This document shows positions 1 through 5,104 of a stretch of DNA of 5,174 nucleotides, piece by piece; within the stretch, counting starts at the first letter, position 1; each line of letters starts with the position of its first letter. Under the pieces are notes generated by a model that worked only from the letters and a program-made list of their open reading frames with translations, was not told where the DNA came from and ran no database searches. A program made the position numbers and the translations under genes. The DNA is from an uncultured Bilophila sp. (GTDB lineage Bacteria > Desulfobacterota > Desulfovibrionia > Desulfovibrionales > Desulfovibrionaceae): the NCBI GenBank assembly GCA_902373525.1, contig CABKMN010000151.1, positions 1 to 5,174 of the forward strand, in the 5' to 3' direction.

Positions 1-362
1 CCTCCAAACCTCCCCCTCCTCCCCCAAAGACGTTCGTATGGGGCGGCGTCGGATTCGGTTCCGCGTCGGCTCTTTTTTGGCGTTCGTCTCCCGGTTTCGC
101 GGGAAAAAGGCGGATGGAGAGAGGCTGCGTCGCTTCTTGAGGGACGATTCCCGAAGAAGCCGGAGAAAGAAGGGAGGAAGGAAAGACGGATGGGCCGCGT
201 CAGGGGAAGTGGGCGGCATCTCCGTTAGGCCGGGGCGTCTTTGGGGGGAGATGAGGAGGCGGGTAAAGAGCGCGGGGGCACCTTCCGAGTCCCCTTACAG
301 CGGGACGGGGTGCGGCAGAGGAAGAAGGGCTACCGGCTGGTTCGGCGCGGATCGTACGCCGA
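1..362. other. No recognisable gene; purine-rich spacer
   Basis: No coding region is supported here. The only long plus-strand open frame (from 38) encodes an extremely Arg/Gly/Ser-rich sequence with no hydrophobic core pattern. It also runs antisense into the membrane protein gene, which is typical of a chance ORF in GC-rich DNA. The plus strand is purine-rich around 150-190. A GGGA/TCCC mini-hairpin occurs near 141-152, and GCGTCGG is directly repeated at about 47-53 and 63-69. I see no tRNA, no clear promoter and no T-tailed hairpin. The stretch may hold the 3' untranslated end of the minus-strand membrane protein transcript, but no terminator is evident. Confidence 0.5.
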
Positions 363-794
363 TCAGCGGGGTTTGCCGGATTTTTTCGCGAGGCACGTTG
401 CGCCGGCGGCGGGAGAGGAACCGTTTTTACGGGCGTCTTTTTCCACGCTTGCTTTCAGCGAGTCGAAAAAGGCGTACAGGGGGTGCCAGACGCTCGCCCC
501 GAGCAGGGCGCCCCAGATGATGGCGGGGAATATGCCCATGTCCATTCCCTTGGAGCAGCATGCGGCGGGCGCAAGGATGGCGCAGTAGAGGATATTCCAG
601 AACCAGGAGAGCCATCCTCCGCAGGGCCGGAGCAGGAGGAGCGCGCACAGGATCGCGCCCGGGATCATCCCCAGCGCGGCGAACAGATTGCGGTCAAAGG
701 GAATGCCGGGCGTAAAGTGATAAGACACGCTCGCACACACGCCGAGCACCGAAACGAGGAGTACGAAGAAACATCTGCGTGCCGGAGGGGGCAT
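363..794 (-). CDS. Small four-helix Cys-rich membrane protein, unknown function
   Basis: I do not recognise this family. The 143-residue frame has four hydrophobic stretches that read as membrane helices, at about residues 8-25, 37-55, 61-80 and 86-110. A hydrophilic, Lys-rich and Ala/Gly-rich C-terminal tail of about 30 residues follows. Codon use is C/G-rich at third positions, like the other genes here, which supports real coding. There are eight cysteines, including C79-C80 just before a SKGMDMG loop. The start is uncertain: the ATG at 794 is preceded by a pyrimidine-rich stretch with no Shine-Dalgarno. An excellent GGGAGG (837-842), seven bases before an ATG at 827-829, lies upstream but in another frame. 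One extra base in the G6 run at 796-801 would join the two, giving about 155 residues. The gene is either leaderless or weakly started, or broken or misread at that run. It lies downstream of the stress protein gene but is separated from it by a terminator. Confidence 0.62.
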   Translation of the reverse strand: MPPPARRCFFVLLVSVLGVCASVSYHFTPGIPFDRNLFAALGMIPGAILCALLLLRPCGGWLSWFWNILYCAILAPAACCSKGMDMGIFPAIIWGALLGASVWHPLYAFFDSLKASVEKDARKNGSSPAAGATCLAKKSGKPR

Positions 795-826
795 TGGGGG
801 GAAGAGGCGGGAAGGCTGGAGAAGGC

Positions 827-842
827 CATAAAACGTCCTCCC
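827..842 (-). promoter_or_regulatory. Strong Shine-Dalgarno and ATG upstream of, but out of frame with, the membrane ORF
   Basis: On the minus strand GGGAGG (842-837) is followed by a seven-base spacer and ATG (829-827). As written, this start opens a 54-codon frame ending at 665, with a Ser/Cys/Arg-rich product that looks non-coding. A one-base insertion in the C6 run just downstream (plus-strand G6, 796-801) would shift translation into the hydrophobic frame. This is the best ribosome binding site near the membrane protein gene and probably marks its true start. Confidence 0.5.
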
Positions 843-945
843 GTGTTCGGCGCAGCGTTTTTGTGGAGGAACGCGGTCCCGAAATTCCGGTAACCCTGCG
901 GTATGCGGGCCTGATGAAGCTGGGGGCTGGGCCGAACGTCAGGAA

Positions 946-969
946 GGACGAAACGGAAGGGCTTCGTCC
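946..969. repeat. 7-bp perfect inverted repeat without T tract
   Basis: GGACGAA at 946-952 is complementary to TTCGTCC at 963-969, with a ten-base loop. It lies between the stress protein terminator and the membrane protein gene. Neither side carries a T run, so it is not a canonical intrinsic terminator. It may be a transcript-end or 5' untranslated structure of the minus-strand membrane gene, or chance. Confidence 0.3.
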
Positions 970-991
970 GGGGGGGAGCAAAAGGGGAAGC

Positions 992-1028
992 AAAAAAGGA
1001 GGCAGTCCGGCGGAACCGGGCTGCCTCC
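992..1028 (-). terminator. Intrinsic terminator of the universal stress protein gene
   Basis: Read on the minus strand, the outer stem GGAGGCAG/CTGCCTCC (998-1005 with 1021-1028) encloses, after one C/A mismatch, an inner CCGG/CCGG stem and a TTCCG loop. Six T's (992-997) follow at once. The hairpin begins eight bases after the stop codon of the stress protein gene. It should stop that transcript before it reaches the membrane protein gene. Confidence 0.92.
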
Positions 1029-1036
1029 GGGTTCGA

Positions 1037-1486
1037 TCAGTCGTCTTCGGTGGGGCGGATGGTCAGCACCGGGCAGGTCGCGTTCTTCACGACCTTTTCA
1101 GCCACGGAGCCGAACAGGATGAGGTCGATGCCCTTGCGTCCGCGGGTACCCATGACAATGATGTCGGCCTGTTCGCTTTCGGCGAGAGCGAGAATTTCTT
1201 CGGCGGCGTAACCCACGACCACGACGCCCTTGGCGTCCACGCCGGTGAAGTGTTCGGCCACGAAATCGGTCATAGAGCGTTCGGCGCCGGAAACGATTTC
1301 ACCGACGAAGTTGTCGATGGTGTTCGGCGGCACATGGAAGCCCGTGTACTGGGTCAGGGTAGGGGCGGCGTAGACGGCTACGATGCTGGCTCCGGACATC
1401 TTGGCAAGCATGACGGCGTATTCGGCTACGGATTCGCTCTGATCCGACAGGTCCAAGGCGCACAGGATCTTCTTCAAGGCAGGCAT
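1037..1486 (-). CDS. Universal stress protein (UspA family), ATP-binding type
   Basis: This encodes a 149-residue single-domain cytoplasmic protein of the Usp superfamily, the usual length for the family. The N-terminus has the first beta strand KKILCALDLSDQSE, with the conserved acidic residue near D12. The second strand is SIVAVYA (about 34-40), and ADIIVMGTRGRKG (about 107-119) leads into the nucleotide loop. The ATP-binding pattern G-x2-G-x9-G-S is complete at residues 113-127, and the final strand is CPVLTIRP. This is the signature of the ATP-binding (MJ0577-like) branch. Such proteins are typically homodimers linked to stress survival or energy limitation; the exact partner cannot be told from sequence. 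I chose the ATG at 1484-1486 because GGGAG lies seven bases upstream. An in-frame ATG at 1513 would add nine residues outside the fold and has no ribosome binding site. The gene is divergent from the aromatic cluster and monocistronic, given its own terminator. Confidence 0.95.
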   Translation of the reverse strand: MPALKKILCALDLSDQSESVAEYAVMLAKMSGASIVAVYAAPTLTQYTGFHVPPNTIDNFVGEIVSGAERSMTDFVAEHFTGVDAKGVVVVGYAAEEILALAESEQADIIVMGTRGRKGIDLILFGSVAEKVVKNATCPVLTIRPTEDD

Positions 1487-1567
1487 GACTCTTCTCCCTG
1501 TAAAAGATTGCACAGTGGAGAGCTTTACTGCGAGACGGCGCAGGAGCGCTCTTTCTTTGTTGATGCA

Positions 1568-1596
1568 ACTGTAATCGTTTTTTCCGGAACAAACAA
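1568..1596 (-). promoter_or_regulatory. Candidate promoter for the universal stress protein gene
   Basis: On the minus strand TTGTTT (1596-1591) and TACAGT (1573-1568) are separated by 17 bases. The -10 matches TATAAT at four positions and the -35 matches TTGACA at three. It sits about 82 bases upstream of the chosen start. The match is modest and an alternative sigma factor may be used instead. Confidence 0.35.
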
Positions 1597-1654
1597 GGGG
1601 AGGCGTCTTATCCGCGGCCTCTCGCCGGAAAAGGCGCTCGGAACCGTGCGGAAG

Positions 1655-1673
1655 CGTGACGGTTTCGTGACGG
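1655..1673 (+). repeat. Direct repeat CGTGACGG x2, 11-bp period
   Basis: CGTGACGG occurs at 1655-1662 and again at 1666-1673, separated by TTT, so the two copies are one helical turn apart. A shortened relative, CCGTGCGG, lies at 1644-1651, and GTGACGG recurs as part of GGGTGACGGA (1731-1740) between the -35 and -10 boxes of the aromatic promoter. The placement, about 80-100 bases upstream of the predicted transcription start, suits an activator or repressor site. The binding protein, if any, is unknown. Confidence 0.4.
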
Positions 1674-1697
1674 AAAGGAAGTTTTTTCGGGCTGATG

Positions 1698-1747
1698 AAA
1701 AAAAGTACATTTTTTCCTTGACAGGAAACGGGGTGACGGACTAGGTT
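1698..1747 (+). promoter_or_regulatory. Sigma70-type promoter of the aromatic amino acid cluster
   Basis: A perfect -35 hexamer TTGACA (1718-1723) is followed by an 18-base spacer and TAGGTT (1742-1747), which keeps the three most conserved -10 bases (T, A and the last T). Just upstream of the -35, an A7 run (1698-1704) and a T6 run (1710-1715) sit where an UP element would contact the RNA polymerase alpha subunits. Transcription would start near 1753-1755, placing the leader ORF start about 18 bases into the transcript. A short leader like this is usual for attenuator-controlled operons. Confidence 0.72.
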
Positions 1748-1771
1748 TCACGAAACAGCATTGAGGACAAC

Positions 1772-1888
1772 ATGACCAACTTCACCGCCACCGCATTTTT
1801 CGCTTCCAATGAAAGCAGCCGCTTTTGGGGCTTCTTTTATTACTTTGGTCGCACCTGCGGTACAAGGGTGTTTGGGACGTTGTCGTAA
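1772..1888 (+). CDS. Aromatic amino acid leader peptide (attenuator ORF)
   Basis: This is a 38-residue ORF with its own ribosome binding site, GAGG at 1763-1766, five bases before the ATG. Eleven of the 38 residues are aromatic: eight Phe, two Tyr and one Trp. Most are clustered in RFWGFFYYFG at residues 17-26 (codons 1820-1849), with an earlier Phe pair at 9-10. There is no domain and no need for a functional product. Its place between promoter and terminator, ahead of aromatic biosynthesis genes, marks it as a ribosome-stalling leader that senses charged tRNA-Phe, tRNA-Tyr and tRNA-Trp. Unlike the short trpL or pheL peptides, which end before the switching stem, this ORF continues through the antiterminator segment (1851-1861) and stops about 20 bases before the terminator. 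A moving ribosome would therefore itself mask that segment. The regulatory role is inferred from layout; the ORF and its codon content are seen directly. Confidence 0.88.
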   Translation: MTNFTATAFFASNESSRFWGFFYYFGRTCGTRVFGTLS

Positions 1889-1919
1889 AGCAAAACCAGA
1901 CATTCAGGGCCGCGGGTGC
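1851..1919 (+). promoter_or_regulatory. Antiterminator pairing of the attenuator (regions 2 and 3)
   Basis: GCACCTGCGG at 1851-1860 is complementary to CCGCGGGTGC at 1910-1919 over ten bases with one U-G wobble; a second wobble (1861 with 1909) can extend it. The downstream segment is the 5' arm and upper stem of the terminator, so the two structures exclude each other. Region 2 starts right after the FWGFFYYF codons. A ribosome paused at the earlier codons of that run would leave it free to pair and allow read-through. A candidate region 1 that could hold region 2 when translation is efficient is ACCGCA at 1790-1795, pairing with TGCGGT at 1856-1861. That last pairing is weaker evidence. Confidence 0.75.
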
Positions 1920-1942
1920 ATCCATCCGCGGCCTTTCTTTTT
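1906..1942 (+). terminator. Attenuator intrinsic terminator before the ADH synthase gene
   Basis: GGCCGCGG (1908-1915) pairs perfectly with CCGCGGCC (1926-1933). The stem can extend inward by a G-U and two further pairs, and outward by two pairs (1906-1907 with 1934-1935). It is followed by TTTCTTTTT (1934-1942). The hairpin starts 17 bases after the leader peptide stop and ends 53 bases before the ADH synthase start. It lies in the middle of an otherwise continuous transcription unit, so it is a regulated attenuator and not an operon end. Confidence 0.93.
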
Positions 1943-1949
1943 GCCGCGG
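1926..1949 (+). promoter_or_regulatory. Alternative hairpin that loops out the terminator T tract
   Basis: CCGCGGC at 1926-1932 can pair with GCCGCGG at 1943-1949, placing the ten bases CTTTCTTTTT in the loop. The palindrome CCGCGG occurs three times in 40 bases (1910, 1926, 1944). When region 3 is taken up by the antiterminator, the released 3' terminator arm could fold with the third copy instead. This is a structural possibility only. Confidence 0.4.
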
Positions 1950-1995
1950 AACGAAGCGCCCGCATCCCTGTGCAACAACACAAAGGATGTGTATC

Positions 1996-2799
1996 ATGAA
2001 TCTCGGCAAGCAAGTTCGTCTCCAGCGTATCTTCAATCGTGAAACCGGCCGCGCCATCATTGTTCCTATGGATCACGGCGTGTCCGTCGGACCCATCGAA
2101 GGCATCGAGAACATCCACAAGACCGTCTCCGACATGGCCGACGGCGGCGCCGACGCCGTGCTGATGCACAAGGGCCTGTGCCGCTGCTGCTTCCGCGCGA
2201 CCGGCGAAGGCAAGGACCTTGGCCTGATCATCCATCTGTCCGCTTCCACGTCCCTGTCCAGCTACTCCAACAAGAAACGCCTCGTATGCACCGTTGAGGA
2301 AGCCATCCGCCGCGGGGCCGACGGCGTGTCCGTGCATGTGAACCTCGGTGACGACAACGAGAGCGACATGCTCGCCGACCTCGGCGAAGTGGCCCGCGTG
2401 GCCGAAGAATGGAGCATGCCTCTCCTCGCCATGATCTACGCCCGCGGCCCGCACATCTCCAACGAATTCGATCCCGCCGTGGTCGCCCATTGCGCCCGCG
2501 TGGGCGTGGAGCTCGGCGCCGACATCGTGAAGGTCCCCTACACCGGCGACATCGACTCCTTCGCCGAGGTCATCGGCGGCTGCTGCGTGCCCGTGGTCAT
2601 CGCCGGCGGCCCCCGCACCGAAACCACCCGCCAGTTCCTCGAAATGGTGGACAATTCCCTGAAGGCCGGCGGTTCCGGTCTTTCCGTGGGCCGCAACGTG
2701 TTCCAGCATCCCAAGCGCGTGCAGCTTGTCCGCGCGCTCCGCGGCCTCGTGCATCAGGGCCTCTCCCTTGACGAAGCCCTTGCCGTAGTGGAAGGCTAG
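1996..2799 (+). CDS. aroA': 2-amino-3,7-dideoxy-D-threo-hept-6-ulosonate (ADH) synthase
   Basis: A 267-residue class I aldolase-type TIM barrel of the DeoC/FbaB family, close in length to archaeal MJ0400. The enzyme exchanges and condenses 6-deoxy-5-ketofructose 1-phosphate with L-aspartate semialdehyde. The product is the seven-carbon precursor of 3-dehydroquinate, so DAHP synthase is bypassed. Family residues are in place: D26 in PMDHGVSVGP, Y148 in MIYARGPH, and the Schiff-base lysine K179 in DIVKVPYTGD. Phosphate-binding glycines follow in IAGGPRT (about 202-208) and GGSGLSVGRNVFQ (about 225-237). I chose the ATG at 1996 because AAAGGA (1982-1987) sits eight bases upstream. An in-frame ATG at 1987 overlaps that site, and earlier starts run back through the terminator. 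It is the first structural gene after the attenuator. It is rich in cysteine (C62, C64, C65, C196, C197 among others), which would suit a strict anaerobe. The assignment is firm; catalytic roles are carried over from the archaeal enzyme. Confidence 0.95.
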   Translation: MNLGKQVRLQRIFNRETGRAIIVPMDHGVSVGPIEGIENIHKTVSDMADGGADAVLMHKGLCRCCFRATGEGKDLGLIIHLSASTSLSSYSNKKRLVCTVEEAIRRGADGVSVHVNLGDDNESDMLADLGEVARVAEEWSMPLLAMIYARGPHISNEFDPAVVAHCARVGVELGADIVKVPYTGDIDSFAEVIGGCCVPVVIAGGPRTETTRQFLEMVDNSLKAGGSGLSVGRNVFQHPKRVQLVRALRGLVHQGLSLDEALAVVEG

Positions 2800-2987
2800 G
2801 GACGCCCGGAGGGGAGCGGGGCGCGGCCTTCCCTCTCCTCCGAGACCCGGCCGGAAGCCGCGCGGCGGTTCCGCCGCGCCCCGGCAGGGAGACTCTGCGT
2901 TTGAGGGCGTTTCCCCGGCGGGAACGCCGCCACGTTTCCGGTCAGGACATGAAAGCCTGATGCGGTCGAAACAACAGGAACGGAATC
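2800..2987 (+). other. Intercistronic region with three GC-rich hairpins
   Basis: No gene fits here. Three hairpins can be drawn. The first has a 10-bp stem with one G-U pair (2807-2816 with 2833-2842). The second has a perfect 8-bp stem with a four-base loop (GCGCGGCG/CGCCGCGC, 2860-2867 with 2872-2879). The third is GGCGTT/AACGCC with an inner CCC/GGG and one bulged T (2906-2928). A small TCAGG/CCTGA stem lies at 2943-2961. None is followed by a T tract, so none is a standard terminator. They could protect or process the mRNA between the two genes. The ribosome binding site of the next gene (AGGA, 2976-2979) is outside all of them. No convincing promoter was found. Confidence 0.6.
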
Positions 2988-3980
2988 ATGCCTGACATTC
3001 TTTTCAAAAGTGTGCCTTTCAGCAAGGAAGACGTGACGCTGGCCCTCGAGTCCGGCGTGGACGGGATCATCACCGACGCCGCGCATGTGGAGGGCGTCCG
3101 TACGCTGGCCCTGTGCGACGTATGGGCCGAAGCGGACATGCCGTCCGTGGCGCTCGGCTCCAAGGCCGAGGAGGAATCCATCGCGGCCCGCATCGCCGGA
3201 GGCGAACGCCTCGTGCTGGCGCAGGGCTGGGAGATCATCCCCGTGGAAAACCTGCTGGCGCAGCCCGCCGTGGCCGGGAAGCTGGCGGTGGAGGCGGCGT
3301 CTCTGGCCGAGGCCCGTCTTGCGGCGGGCATCCTCGAATGCGGCGTGCCCACGGTGGTGGTGCTGCCCGAAGCCCTGTCGAACCTCAAGAGCATCATCGG
3401 GGAACTGAAAGTGGCGCAGGGAACGCTGGAACTGGGCAAGGCGACCATCACCGAAGTGAAGACCGTAGGACTCGGGCACCGCGTATGCGTCGATACCCTG
3501 ACGCTCATGGAACGGGGGCAGGGCATGCTGATCGGCAATTCCAGCGCCTTTACCTTCCTCGTGCATGCGGAAACGGAGCATAACGAATACGTCGCGGCGC
3601 GGCCCTTCCGCATCAACGCGGGCGGGGTGCATGCCTACGCCATGATGCCCGGCGACAAGACCCGCTACGTGGGCGAACTGCGTTCCGGCGACGAAATCCT
3701 CGTCGTGGGCGCGGACGGGCGCACGTCGCTCGCCACCATCGGACGCATCAAGACCGAGGTGCGGCCCATGCTCATGATCACGGCCCAGATGGAAACCCCG
3801 GAAGGCGTCCGCACCGGGTCCGTCTTCCTCCAGAACGCCGAAACCATCCGGCTCGTCCGCACGGACGGAACGCCGGTCAGCGTCGTGGCGCTCCGGCCCG
3901 GCGACGAGGTCGTGTGCCGCTCGGATGTGGCGGGACGCCATTTCGGCATGCGCATTCAGGAAAACATCCGCGAGATATAG
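2988..3980 (+). CDS. aroB': 3-dehydroquinate synthase type II
   Basis: A 330-residue protein of the archaeal-type (AroB-II) family. It carries out NAD-dependent oxidative deamination and cyclisation of the ADH synthase product to 3-dehydroquinate, and is unrelated to classical AroB. The N-terminal half is variable. The C-terminal half carries the family's conserved blocks: GLGHRVCVDT (161-170), GQGMLIGNSS (177-186), HAETEHNEYVAARPFRINAG (193-212), VHAYAMMPGDKTRYVGEL (214-231), LQNAETIRLV (281-290) and GRHFG (316-320). Length is in the usual range. The ATG at 2988 follows AGGA with an eight-base spacer and matches the expected N-terminus. Together with the upstream ADH synthase it forms the complete two-step alternative entry into the shikimate pathway. 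PheA follows after two bases, so the two are probably translationally coupled. The gene lies 188 bases after ADH synthase with a hairpin-rich gap between. Confidence 0.95.
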   Translation: MPDILFKSVPFSKEDVTLALESGVDGIITDAAHVEGVRTLALCDVWAEADMPSVALGSKAEEESIAARIAGGERLVLAQGWEIIPVENLLAQPAVAGKLAVEAASLAEARLAAGILECGVPTVVVLPEALSNLKSIIGELKVAQGTLELGKATITEVKTVGLGHRVCVDTLTLMERGQGMLIGNSSAFTFLVHAETEHNEYVAARPFRINAGGVHAYAMMPGDKTRYVGELRSGDEILVVGADGRTSLATIGRIKTEVRPMLMITAQMETPEGVRTGSVFLQNAETIRLVRTDGTPVSVVALRPGDEVVCRSDVAGRHFGMRIQENIREI

Positions 3981-3982
3981 CC

Positions 3983-5104
3983 ATGTCCGAAACACCCAAC
4001 GAAACCCCGGACGGCTGGTCCGCCGCCGCGAATCCCTCCGAGGCGCTCCAGGACCTGCGCCGTCGGATCGACGCCGTCGACCGCGAACTGCTGGCCCTGC
4101 TCAACCGCCGTTCGGCCCTGAGCCTCGAAGTGGGGAAGGTGAAGGCGAATTCGTCCGGCCCGGTCTTCCGTCCGCAGCGCGAACGGCAGGTGCTGGACAA
4201 CCTCGCCCGCGAGAACTCCGGCCCTCTGCCCGAAGAGCACCTGCGGGCCATCTGGCATGAAATCTTCGCCTCGTCCCGCAGCCTCCAGCGGCCCGTTTCC
4301 GTAGCCTATCTCGGTCCCGAGGGCACGAATTCCTATTTCGCCGCCGTGGACCTGCTCGGGCATCTCATGGACTACCGGCCCTGCAAGAACTTTCGGGAAG
4401 CCTTCGCCGCCGTACACGGAGGCGAGTGCGCCCTCGGCGTGATCCCGCTCGAAAACGTTCTTCAGGGCTCCGTGGGGCAGTGTTTCGACCTGTTCATGGA
4501 GTACGAGGTGTACATTCAGGCCGAGTGCGTATCGCGCATCGAGCACACCCTGTTGTCCGTGGAGTCCTCCGTCGATGCGGTGAAGGTGGTGTATTCCCAT
4601 CCGCAGGCGCTCGCGCAGTGTCAGCGCTGGCTGCGTCGGCACGTTCCCGAGGCTTCGCTCATCGCCTGCGACTCGACCGCCGCCGCCGCGCGCCGCGCCG
4701 CCTCCGAGCCGGGCAGTGCGGCCATCGGGCACAAGAGCCTCTCCACGATGCTCGGCCTGCCCATCCTCGCCTACAATCTTGAGGACGAGCCTTCGAACCA
4801 GACCCGCTTCGTGGTCATCGGCCCCAAGCCCACGGACGCCGCCGAGGCCAACAAGACGTCGGTCCTGTTCACCCTGCCGGACAAGCCCGGTTCTCTGGCG
4901 GGGATTCTGGAGATGCTGTTCAAGGCGGGGGTGAACCTCCGCAAGCTGGAGTCGCGTCCCCTGCGCGCCCAGCGCTGGAAGTACGCCTTCTTCGCCGATC
5001 TCGAGACGAACCTCCTCCGGTCCGATCTCGCCCCCGTCCTCGCCGAGCTTCGCAACACCTGCCACTCGTTCAGGCTGCTGGGCTGCTACATGGCCGGGGA
5101 ATAG
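3983..5104 (+). CDS. pheA: Bifunctional chorismate mutase/prephenate dehydratase (P-protein)
   Basis: A 373-residue cytoplasmic enzyme that converts chorismate to prephenate and then phenylpyruvate in Phe synthesis. A short hydrophilic N-terminus leads into an AroQ-type chorismate mutase domain (about 20-103). Its R26, R43, K54, R66 and E67 align with E. coli R11, R28, K39, R51 and E52; Q102 probably matches Q88. The prephenate dehydratase domain (about 105-282) opens with VAYLGPEGTNSYFAA, contains GVIPLENVLQGSV, and ends with NQTRFVVIG, whose T274-R275-F276 is the catalytic TRF motif. A C-terminal ACT domain (about 291-373) has GSLA at 303-306 (usually GALV) and ESRP at 323-326, the Phe-binding motifs, so feedback inhibition by Phe is expected. 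The ATG at 3983 lies two bases after the previous stop and lacks a good Shine-Dalgarno at normal spacing (AGGA is about 21 bases away). This points to coupled translation. An earlier in-frame ATG at 3914 would overlap the previous gene. Confidence 0.97.
   Translation: MSETPNETPDGWSAAANPSEALQDLRRRIDAVDRELLALLNRRSALSLEVGKVKANSSGPVFRPQRERQVLDNLARENSGPLPEEHLRAIWHEIFASSRSLQRPVSVAYLGPEGTNSYFAAVDLLGHLMDYRPCKNFREAFAAVHGGECALGVIPLENVLQGSVGQCFDLFMEYEVYIQAECVSRIEHTLLSVESSVDAVKVVYSHPQALAQCQRWLRRHVPEASLIACDSTAAAARRAASEPGSAAIGHKSLSTMLGLPILAYNLEDEPSNQTRFVVIGPKPTDAAEANKTSVLFTLPDKPGSLAGILEMLFKAGVNLRKLESRPLRAQRWKYAFFADLETNLLRSDLAPVLAELRNTCHSFRLLGCYMAGE

Noticed and set aside
38..520. 160-codon plus-strand open frame at the left end
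   Set aside because: The product is dominated by Arg, Gly and Ser with no fold-like pattern, and it overlaps antisense the hydrophobic membrane protein frame, which has better codon use.
779..1744. 321-codon plus-strand open frame across the stress protein gene
   Set aside because: It is the antisense shadow of the universal stress protein, whose family motifs are complete on the minus strand; it also crosses that gene's terminator.
1825..1995. N-terminal extension of ADH synthase from an in-frame ATG at 1825
   Set aside because: It would read through the attenuator terminator and is absent from the family; the ATG at 1996 has a proper Shine-Dalgarno and family-like N-terminus.
1840..2754. 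304-codon minus-strand frame opposite ADH synthase
   Set aside because: His/Gly/Ala-rich mirror of a GC3-biased real gene; no domain recognised. The same reasoning applies to the long minus-strand frames at 2796-3995 and 3956-5065.
2949..2960. Mini-ORF ATG-AAA-GCC-TGA just before the 3-dehydroquinate synthase gene
   Set aside because: Three codons only, with AGGA too close to the ATG to act as a ribosome binding site; probably chance.
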